From an uncultured Sutterella sp. (GTDB lineage Bacteria; Pseudomonadota; Gammaproteobacteria; Burkholderiales; Burkholderiaceae_F): 7,453 nt of DNA. Below, piece by piece: positions 1 to 4,302 of the stretch. The position numbers and the translations under genes were made by a program. Location: the NCBI GenBank assembly GCA_900554675.1, contig USIM01000042.1:1-7453 (forward strand). Direction: 5' to 3'. Each line of letters opens with the position of its first letter. The first letter of the stretch is position 1. The notes beneath the pieces are model-generated. The model made no database searches. It was not told where the DNA came from and saw only the letters and a program-made list of their open reading frames with translations.

Positions 1-640
1 AAATGGTGTTCACACTTCGGTCTAAGAATTCACGGTCGTGGCTAATGATGATGGTTGTAGCCTGTTGACGTTTAAGCCACGCTTCAAGCCAAATGACACT
101 ATCCATGTCCAAATGGTTCGTGGGTTCGTCAAGAAGCAATAATTGGGCCGGACACATCAGTGCGCGTGCCAACGCCAAACGGTTGCGCCAACCGCCGGAG
201 AAGTCTTTAACGCGTTGGGACGTTGCGGCTTCGGTAAAGCCCAGACCGTGCAAAATGATTTTAGCTTGGGCTTCGATGGCACCTTCATTGAGTTCTGCCA
301 AAGTAGCATGCGCTTGCGCTAACTCCATGTCGGTTTGAGCGTTGGCTAAGTCTTTACGCGCTTCAATTAAGGGGCCATGACCGGCGATAACCCAATCAAT
401 GGCAACTTCATCAATGTTGTCGATGTCTTGGGCTACGTGACCGATTAAATGTTGTTCAGGGGCTTCAATATCGCCCGATTCAATCGGGGCATCGCCCAAA
501 ATGGCCGCCAAAAGAGAGGACTTGCCACAACCGTTGTTGCCCACAAGTCCGACACGCTCTCCGGGGTTCGCTAAAAGCGTAGCGTTCGAGTACAAGACCC
601 GAACGCCACGCATTAAACTAATATCTTGCAGACGAAGCAT
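1..640 (-). CDS. yheS: ABC-F family ATPase, YheS-like (N-terminal 213 residues; runs off the window)
   Basis: A cytoplasmic ABC-F protein has two ATPase domains, no membrane part, and acts on ribosomes rather than in transport. My translation gives 213 residues of the first domain. Walker A is GNNGCGKSS at residues 34-42, the signature FSGGWRNRLALARAL is at 147-161, Walker B plus the ABC-F motif LLLLDEPTNHLD is at 167-178, and the switch ISHDR is at 199-203. The phrase VIWLEAWL just after Walker B, and FSGGW rather than LSGGE, match E. coli YheS better than EttA, Uup or YbiT (comparison from memory). YheS is about 640 residues, so about two thirds, including the inter-domain linker and second domain, lies outside the window. 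The start ATG (640-638) overlaps the TAA of the prmB frame by one base (TAATG), with a weak purine-rich AAGAAGAG ahead of it, suggesting translational coupling to prmB. Family is certain; the YheS subfamily is likely. Confidence 0.9.
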   Translation of the reverse strand, partial: MLRLQDISLMRGVRVLYSNATLLANPGERVGLVGNNGCGKSSLLAAILGDAPIESGDIEAPEQHLIGHVAQDIDNIDEVAIDWVIAGHGPLIEARKDLANAQTDMELAQAHATLAELNEGAIEAQAKIILHGLGFTEAATSQRVKDFSGGWRNRLALARALMCPAQLLLLDEPTNHLDMDSVIWLEAWLKRQQATTIIISHDREFLDRSVNTI

Positions 641-1481
641 TAAGGCAACTCTTCTTTACGTAAGAGGAACACCATCTCTTCTTCAGCTTCCGTGGCTAAC
701 CACGTAAAGGGTAAGCGCGGATAGGCTTCTTCACAAGCGGCACGACCGTCACCCACTTCAACCACTAAAACACCCTTGGGGGTTCATGTTGGTATTCACC
801 CGGAAGGTTATTCATGGCCTCGGTCGTCACATACGGGGGATTAGAAATAATCACATCGTATTGACGGTCGGGGATTGCATTAAAGAGATCGCTTTCAATC
901 AATTCGATGCGGTCTTCTAAGCCATATTCGGCAACGTTGATTTTGCCCACTTCTAATGCGTCTTTACTGATATCAACGCAATCGATCTTGGCATTGGGGA
1001 AGGCTTCAGCGGCCAAAATGCCCAAACAAGCTGAGCCCGTGCAGAGGTCCAATACGCGCGTAACGCGTTCGGCATTAGGAACCCAGGGGGCCAATTCATC
1101 TTTTAAGAGTTCTGCGATATAGGAGCGAGGAATCAAAACACGCTCATCGCAATAGAATTGGTGATCAACCAACCAGGACTCTTTCAAAATGTAGGGCATC
1201 GGAAGCTTTTCAACGGCACGCAAATGGATGCGTTCCAACAAAAGCTTTAATTCGGCGTTAGAGACACGGGCATCCCAGAAACGATCCAAATCTTCAAAGC
1301 CGAGCTTTAACGTGCGAGCCACCAGGAAGTAGGCTTCTTCATAAGCATTGGCACAGCCGTGACCGTAGAAAATCTTATGGGTTTCAAACTGCGTCATGGC
1401 GTAGCGAACCACGTCACGGATGGTTTGAAGGCGACATTGTTGGACTTCGTGATCGGTAATCATTTGGCAATCCCGTTTCAT
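640..1481 (-). pseudogene. prmB: prmB, uL3 glutamine N5-methyltransferase, with internal deletion and frameshift
   Basis: PrmB uses SAM to methylate a glutamine of ribosomal protein uL3 (Gln150 in E. coli). The first frame (stop at 767-765) encodes 238 residues: a helical N-terminal domain with the family phrase YGHGCANAYEEA (39-50), DERVLIPRS (112-120), SAM-binding DLCTGSACLG (145-154) and catalytic NPPY (214-217), then LPGEYQHEP. There the frame is lost. The -1 frame from about 780 encodes GVLVVEVGDG, FTWLATE and LLRKEELP, a good PrmB C-terminus, and stops at 642-640. Against E. coli PrmB, about 26 residues between HEP and GVL (the DGL..TRRIL helix region) are absent, and the join is at a run of five C (782-778). 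The gene would normally give about 300 residues; as written the product lacks the last strands of the Rossmann fold. The start could be 1481, which has no visible ribosome site, or Met7 at 1463, which follows GGGA at a 7-nt gap. Recent decay and assembly error both fit. Confidence 0.8.
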
Positions 1482-1501
1482 TGATAGAAAATAATGATGG
1501 C

Positions 1502-1510
1502 ATTTTATCA
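1502..1510 (-). promoter_or_regulatory. Candidate extended -10 promoter for prmB
   Basis: On the minus strand the bases read TGATAAAAT: an extended -10 TG, one spacer base, and a hexamer matching TATAAT at five of six positions. No good -35 is visible 16-18 bases upstream, as is common for extended -10 promoters. Transcription would begin near 1495. That leaves a 14-nt leader to the ATG at 1481 or about 32 nt to the ATG at 1463, mildly favouring the latter. The site lies just after the terminator of the preceding gene, where prmB needs its own promoter. Confidence 0.4.
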
Positions 1511-1553
1511 GTTTTGGGCTTCAAAACACGGACTTAATTAATGTTGGGGCAAC

Positions 1554-1582
1554 AAAAAAGAGCCCGAAATTCGAGCTCTTTT
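1554..1582 (-). terminator. Rho-independent terminator after the 109-aa protein gene
   Basis: Read on the minus strand, AAAAGAGCTCG and CGGGCTCTTTT form an 11-bp stem around a 5-nt AATTT loop, followed by a run of T (complement of 1554-1559). One pair is G-U on the minus strand but C-A on the plus strand, so the structure favours minus-strand transcription. It begins 21 nt past the stop codon at 1604 and should end the transporter/109-aa transcript before prmB. Confidence 0.85.
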
Positions 1583-1603
1583 AAGCAAAATCTTCAATGA
1601 AGA

Positions 1604-1933
1604 TTATTTCTTCATGGAATCCAATGCCTTTTGAACGCTTTCTTGAGACGGACGGAAAGCCGTTAAGCGTTGTTGAACGACGGCAGCGGCTTGCGGCAAC
1701 ATCGTGTTGTAGCGATAGCCGCCCTTGACCAACGTCTTCAAAACGGAGGCAAAGTCAAAGAAGCAATCTTCGCGGTTAAATTTGGCAGAGCGTTGCAAGC
1801 CCATGAAGTCGACCCAAGTAACGGTGTAGACAATACCCTTGTCATTGACATCACAGTGCGTCACGGCAATGTTGTCACAAACCCAAACGTTGTTTTGCTC
1901 TTCGGCTTGTGCCGTTTCTTTCTTATCAGCCAT
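1604..1933 (-). CDS. Conserved-looking protein of unknown function, 109 aa
   Basis: I do not recognise this protein with confidence. It is soluble, with no signal peptide or membrane segment. A polar, charged N-terminus (residues 1-15) precedes a strand-rich middle: VWVCD at 16-20, GIVYTVTWVDFMGLQRSAKF at 33-52. Then come two probable helices (60-70 and 80-92), linked by GGYRYN, and a lysine-rich end. Cysteines are at 19, 27 and 57, with no obvious metal-binding spacing. The order strand, D-x-x-G turn, strand, helix ending in GG, helix recalls the N-terminal part of DUF927 proteins; this is only a resemblance by eye. The start is well supported: AAAGGA ends 8 nt before the ATG. The gene lies 35 nt downstream of the transporter gene on the same strand and ends at a strong terminator, so the two probably share a transcript. 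Being a real gene is nearly certain; its function is unknown. Confidence 0.85.
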   Translation of the reverse strand: MADKKETAQAEEQNNVWVCDNIAVTHCDVNDKGIVYTVTWVDFMGLQRSAKFNREDCFFDFASVLKTLVKGGYRYNTMLPQAAAVVQQRLTAFRPSQESVQKALDSMKK

Positions 1934-1940
1934 GATGATG

Positions 1941-1947
1941 GTCCTTT
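1941..1947 (-). promoter_or_regulatory. Ribosome binding site of the 109-aa protein gene
   Basis: The minus strand reads AAAGGAC here, a clear Shine-Dalgarno core with 8 nt between AGGA and the ATG at 1933. It is the best ribosome site in the window and fixes the start of this gene. Confidence 0.75.
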
Positions 1948-1968
1948 CTATGTTTAATCTAAAATGTA

Positions 1969-2868
1969 TTAGGCGTTAGCGTTAGCTTCTTTAGCCTTGG
2001 CTTGCGCTTCGGTTTTCTTAGTGTAAATCGTTGCGAAAATGCCTGCAATCACAATCATAATCATACCGATTAAACCGTTCCATGTGATGTATTCGGCAAA
2101 GAAGATGAAGCTCATGCAAGCCGAGAACGGAATGGCAGAAAAGCCCAAGCAAGAACTCAAGAGCATATTGCCGTAGGCGTAAGAGCGCGTCGTACAGATT
2201 TGAGCAAGTGTGGCGCAAATGCCCATGCCGACAAGGTAGGCGCCGGATTCAAGTGTGGGCATGTGCATGCCGCCTTGAAAGAGAAAAGCGCCCAAGAGTC
2301 CTGCGAGCGTACCGAAACTCGTGAAGTAAAACACGATACGCCAGGAAGGTTCCTTTAAATTGCCCAATTCCTTGATTTGCCAGTAAACGATCAAGTCAAT
2401 GAAGGCTACCAACAAACAAATCATGGCTGGGATGAGGTAACCGGCTTCAAAGGAGGGTTGTAAAACGGTGGTCACGCCGGTGAACCCGAAGAAAATGGCC
2501 AAAATAATGCCCCAGGGCGCAGATTCTTTACGTAACCACGCCAAGATGATGAAGTTGGCGGCCATGAAAAGGGGGGTTGTGTAGATAAGTGTCATATTGG
2601 TGCCTAAGGGCATTTCACCGATCGTGAAAAACCAAAGGACAACCGTTGAAGTCCCTAAAACAGAGCGGATGATGTGTCCGCCTAAATGCTCGGTCTTGAG
2701 ACTTAAACCGTGACTGCGGACAAAGATTAAAATCGTGATAACACCGACCAAGGAGCGGTAAAACACCAATTCAAAGGTGCCGAAGTGACCGCTGCAGAGC
2801 TTGACGAAAACGGCCATCATTGAAAAAAGTGCCGCTGCCCCCAAGGCCCATAACGATTGTTTCATCAT
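1969..2868 (-). CDS. EamA/DMT-family transporter, 10 TM segments, substrate unknown
   Basis: This is an inner-membrane permease of the drug/metabolite transporter superfamily. The 299 residues form two repeated five-helix halves. By hydrophobicity the segments are roughly at 5-22, 32-51, 69-85, 90-111, 118-137, 144-162, 177-196, 210-224, 234-257 and 264-283. Family hallmarks are the opening A-L-F-S-x-x-A-V-F-V-K, FELVFYRSL (32-40) in helix 2, and P-L-G-T-x-x-T-L-I-Y-T-T-P-L-F (87-101), the conserved end of helices 3-4. The cytoplasmic tail (284-299) is rich in K, E and A and ends in a short tandem repeat of GCGTTA units on the plus strand. Members export or import metabolites, and the sequence does not show which. 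Two adjacent ATGs (2868 and 2865) are possible starts; no strong ribosome site is visible, only a weak GAG. It is divergent from the 225-aa protein gene and probably co-transcribed with the 109-aa gene. Confidence 0.9.
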   Translation of the reverse strand: MMKQSLWALGAAALFSMMAVFVKLCSGHFGTFELVFYRSLVGVITILIFVRSHGLSLKTEHLGGHIIRSVLGTSTVVLWFFTIGEMPLGTNMTLIYTTPLFMAANFIILAWLRKESAPWGIILAIFFGFTGVTTVLQPSFEAGYLIPAMICLLVAFIDLIVYWQIKELGNLKEPSWRIVFYFTSFGTLAGLLGAFLFQGGMHMPTLESGAYLVGMGICATLAQICTTRSYAYGNMLLSSCLGFSAIPFSACMSFIFFAEYITWNGLIGMIMIVIAGIFATIYTKKTEAQAKAKEANANA

Positions 2869-2912
2869 TTTTATGTGCTCAGTAAAAAGGAGAGTTGGAG
2901 AGTGACGGCGCT

Positions 2913-2941
2913 ATTCTAATCCTTTAACTCCTCCGTGTAAC
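2913..2941 (-). promoter_or_regulatory. Candidate sigma-70 promoter for the EamA transporter gene
   Basis: On the minus strand GTTACA (2941-2936, four of six -35 matches) is separated by exactly 17 bases from TAGAAT (2918-2913, five of six -10 matches). Transcription would start near 2906, giving a leader of about 38 nt. The site sits in the 129-bp divergent gap 2869-2997. Confidence 0.5.
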
Positions 2942-2962
2942 TTAGTATTAGCGATAAAGTGG

Positions 2963-2968
2963 CACAAT
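2963..2968 (+). promoter_or_regulatory. Possible -10 element for the 225-aa protein gene
   Basis: CACAAT in the context GGCACAATATC matches the -10 consensus at four of six positions and closely resembles GGTACAATATC ahead of rlmB. No convincing -35 lies upstream. A start near 2975 would give a leader of about 23 nt, so the call is weak. Confidence 0.3.
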
Positions 2969-2997
2969 ATCATTGTTAACCATTTGTATTAATCACC

Positions 2998-3675
2998 ATG
3001 GCTCAAGAACTTAAACCTTTTCAAAAACACTTTGTGATGCAATTGGCTCGCTATCTTTGGTGGCGAAGTCCGCAAGACTGCGTTAAAAACCCCAATGAAG
3101 TGTTGGCCGTTGTCATGAACAAAGGCAAAAGCGAGGACGTGGTACGGGTGTTGCATTACTTTGATCGAAACTTTTTAGTTGAAGTGTTGAAGAGTGAAGA
3201 TGCCGGCGAACTCGATGATGAGGCTTGGAAGTTTTGGAACGTTGTCTTAGAAGTAGCTTCCTTGGGAAAGGTGCCTCCCAGAGGTCAAAAGAGCTTTTTG
3301 CAAGCAGCGCTCATTAATTTTGGTGGCAAGAGTTTTAAATTCAATCCTTCTATGAACACAGCGAAGATGTTCGCTCCTACAACACTTGCCGAGCGTCTGA
3401 TCCAGATTACGCAATCTGATCAAAAGCCTCTTTTTGATGACATCCTCAGAAAACTCAGGGCAGGGGAGAGTCTTGAAGAAGCGCTGGAAGTGGCAAATAA
3501 AATGTTGGGTGGTGCACCGCACGATTTTGAAATCTTAAAAGCGCTTTGCGAAATCGATCGCTATTACAAAGACTCTGGCGACTTAGATGTAGTGACAGAA
3601 GCAATTCGTGCTTGGGCACAAAAAGACAAAATGATTAATTTCCCAAAACAAAAAAGTTCTGCCTCTGGTGTTTGA
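2998..3675 (+). CDS. Protein of unknown function, 225 aa, all-helical
   Basis: I do not recognise this protein with confidence. It is soluble and predicted mostly helical, with no signal peptide or membrane segment. Residues 1-85 form a probable domain: LARYLWWRSPQ (16-26), VLAVVMNKGKSEDVVRVLHYF (35-55), an E-V-L patch (62-64), and W-K-F-W (77-80). This order (W.SP, VM..G..ED, EVL, W..W) recalls small helical proteins often found beside AbiEii-type nucleotidyltransferases, but no such partner gene is nearby. A linker with PPRG (93-96) leads to a second helical part (128-209), including EALEVANKMLGG and FEILKALCEIDRYY. The tail (211-225) is lysine and serine rich. The ATG at 2998 has no Shine-Dalgarno; no better start is seen downstream. 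It stands alone between a divergent promoter region and a terminator-like hairpin, so it is probably a single-gene transcript. Codon use resembles its neighbours, and nothing suggests recent transfer. Confidence 0.8.
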   Translation: MAQELKPFQKHFVMQLARYLWWRSPQDCVKNPNEVLAVVMNKGKSEDVVRVLHYFDRNFLVEVLKSEDAGELDDEAWKFWNVVLEVASLGKVPPRGQKSFLQAALINFGGKSFKFNPSMNTAKMFAPTTLAERLIQITQSDQKPLFDDILRKLRAGESLEEALEVANKMLGGAPHDFEILKALCEIDRYYKDSGDLDVVTEAIRAWAQKDKMINFPKQKSSASGV

Positions 3676-3690
3676 AACAGGACTTTTTGT
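3651..3690 (+). terminator. Probable rho-independent terminator overlapping the end of the 225-aa gene
   Basis: AAAAAGTTCTG (3651-3661) pairs with CAGGACTTTTT (3678-3688) in an 11-bp stem with one U-G wobble on the plus strand (A-C on the minus strand), so it suits plus-strand transcripts. The loop is 16 nt and the run of T is only five and partly inside the stem. The left arm encodes the last residues of the protein, and the stop codon 3673-3675 lies in the loop. Confidence 0.5.
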
Positions 3691-3703
3691 GTTAAAACAG
3701 CGG

Positions 3704-3772
3704 TTACTTCAATAGACTCAACAGATCGTTAATGCTTTCACTCATCGTCGGGTGAATAAAAAGGTAGAGACG
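3704..3772 (-). pseudogene. C-terminal relic of a pyridine nucleotide-disulfide oxidoreductase gene
   Basis: On the minus strand, the frame ending at the TAA (3706-3704) reads LFIHPTMSESINDLLSLLK followed by stop. The phrase IHPTxSE followed by an INDL-like helix at the very C-terminus is the hallmark of the dimerisation domain of flavin disulfide reductases (dihydrolipoamide dehydrogenase, mercuric reductase, glutathione reductase and relatives). Its histidine assists the active site of the partner subunit. Upstream the similarity fades, an in-frame TAA appears about 40 codons before the stop, and no FAD-binding or CxxxxC region is found in the remaining 360 bases to the tRNA. It is therefore a leftover of a gene mostly deleted. 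The motif is short, so chance cannot be excluded. Confidence 0.5.
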
Positions 3773-3794
3773 TATCCAAACGTTGTAATTTGGG

Positions 3795-3822
3795 TTGACA
3801 ACTATTGAAGGGATAGTTTAAG
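3795..3822 (+). promoter_or_regulatory. Possible orphan sigma-70 promoter
   Basis: A perfect -35 TTGACA (3795-3800) is followed after 16 bases by TTTAAG (3817-3822, four of six -10 matches). It points to the plus strand, into an interval with only a doubtful small ORF. A chance match in AT-rich sequence is quite possible. Confidence 0.25.
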
Positions 3823-3882
3823 GGTTTGCACGTAGATTTCGCTAGGGGCAAATTTCACACTTTTTCGAGGATAAGGCGAAAG

Positions 3883-4008
3883 ATGGTACCCAAAAAAGGG
3901 GACTGGTCGTGGACATGCGAAAGCTGGGGAAGTTACGATCTAAACTCGCATATAGTCCGTTACAAATTCGCTTGCAAAAATGCTCAAAACATTGAAAAAA
4001 TCCAATGA
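3883..4008 (+). CDS. Doubtful small ORF, 41 aa
   Basis: An ATG at 3883, preceded by AAGG at a 6-nt gap, opens 41 codons to a TGA ending at 4008. The peptide starts MVPKKGDWSWTCESWG and ends in a basic, Lys/Asn/Gln-rich stretch. It has three Trp and two Cys, no membrane segment and no family I know. The possible promoter at 3795-3822 lies 60 bases upstream on the same strand, which is the only context in its favour. It could equally be random reading in eroded sequence; an opening of similar length exists antisense to it. I list it only because start, ribosome site and promoter line up. Confidence 0.15.
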   Translation: MVPKKGDWSWTCESWGSYDLNSHIVRYKFACKNAQNIEKIQ

Positions 4009-4133
4009 GAATGTCTTTTCCGTGTTACCATCTAACCTGTATGCGATTTGCACGAAGACGCATGAAAGACGAGACTCTAGCTCTCGTGGACAAGCTGCTT
4101 TTCTGAGGAATTAAGTTAGAAAAAGAAGAGAAG

Positions 4134-4220
4134 TGGTGCCCAGGATCGGACTCGAACCGATACGTCTTTTACAACGCCAGCACCTGAAGCTGGTGCGTCT
4201 ACCAATTTCGCCACCTGGGC
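4134..4220 (-). tRNA. tRNA-Leu(CAG), CCA encoded
   Basis: The 87-base cloverleaf closes fully. The acceptor GCCCAGG pairs with CCTGGGC. The D arm is GCG/CGC with a GG-containing loop, and the anticodon stem CCAGC/GCTGG holds the loop TTCAGGT, so the anticodon is CAG, reading CUG. A long variable arm (CGTTGTAAAAGACGT) marks a type II tRNA. The T arm ATCGG/CCGAT encloses TTCGAGT. The discriminator is A, as for leucine tRNAs, and CCA is encoded (4136-4134). It is transcribed divergently from rnr with a strong extended -10 promoter. After the CCA the strand is T-rich but has no clear terminator hairpin. In rlmB nearby, CTG is only 1 of 20 Leu codons, so this tRNA serves an uncommon codon there. 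Confidence 0.97.
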
Positions 4221-4223
4221 CCA

Positions 4224-4246
4224 TCAAAAGTGATGAACACTTTTGA
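4224..4246. repeat. 9-bp perfect inverted repeat in the tRNA-Leu / rnr gap
   Basis: TCAAAAGTG (4224-4232) and CACTTTTGA (4238-4246) are perfect inverted copies around 5 bases. The repeat lies three bases before the 5' end of the tRNA and just downstream of its promoter, so it would fold as a hairpin in the pre-tRNA leader. As DNA it could also be an operator between the two divergent units. It has no T run for either strand, so it is not a normal terminator. Confidence 0.6.
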
Positions 4247-4260
4247 GAAACAAGGTGGTC

Positions 4261-4269
4261 ATTATATCA
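4261..4269 (-). promoter_or_regulatory. Extended -10 promoter of tRNA-Leu(CAG)
   Basis: The minus strand reads TGATATAAT, a perfect -10 hexamer with the extended TG. The best -35, TCGTCA, is four of six and 19 bases away, so the extended element probably carries recognition. Transcription would start near 4254, leaving a leader of about 34 nt that contains the 9-bp inverted repeat. The site lies 34-42 bases ahead of the rnr ATG, so it overlaps the rnr upstream region. Confidence 0.65.
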
Positions 4270-4302
4270 GTAAGAGAGAAAATTTTGACGAATTTGAAAA
4301 AA

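Larger units (their letters stand above)
3676..4133. other. Gene-poor interval of about 460 bases
   Basis: No intact gene of recognisable family lies here on either strand. I see a C-terminal relic of a disulfide-reductase gene (minus, 3704-3772), a near-consensus -35 TTGACA at 3795-3800, a possible small plus-strand ORF (3883-4008), and a 6-bp hairpin ACGAGA/TCTCGT near 4070-4090 without a T run. The interval is best read as the site of an eroded gene or genes between the 225-aa gene and the tRNA. Confidence 0.6.

Noticed and set aside
93..707. Plus-strand open frames opposite the ABC-F gene
   Set aside because: The minus strand encodes intact Walker A, signature and Walker B motifs here, so these frames are antisense shadows.
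765..790. Programmed -1 ribosomal frameshift joining the two prmB frames at the C run
   Set aside because: The site (GAA CCC CCA AGG) is not a proper slippery heptamer. A shift would still leave about 26 conserved residues missing, so deletion explains the data better.
1972..1985. Tandem GCGTTA repeat at the end of the transporter gene
   Set aside because: Only two copies, encoding the Ala-Asn tail; too short to be a functional or mobile repeat.
4068..4092. Hairpin ACGAGA/TCTCGT as a terminator for the tRNA
   Set aside because: The stem is only 6 bp, it lies about 45 bases past the tRNA, and the following bases are not a T run.
4243..4302. Start of rnr at the TTG at 4243
   Set aside because: It lies in the inverted repeat next to the tRNA, has no ribosome site, and the added residues cover the tRNA promoter and show no family resemblance.
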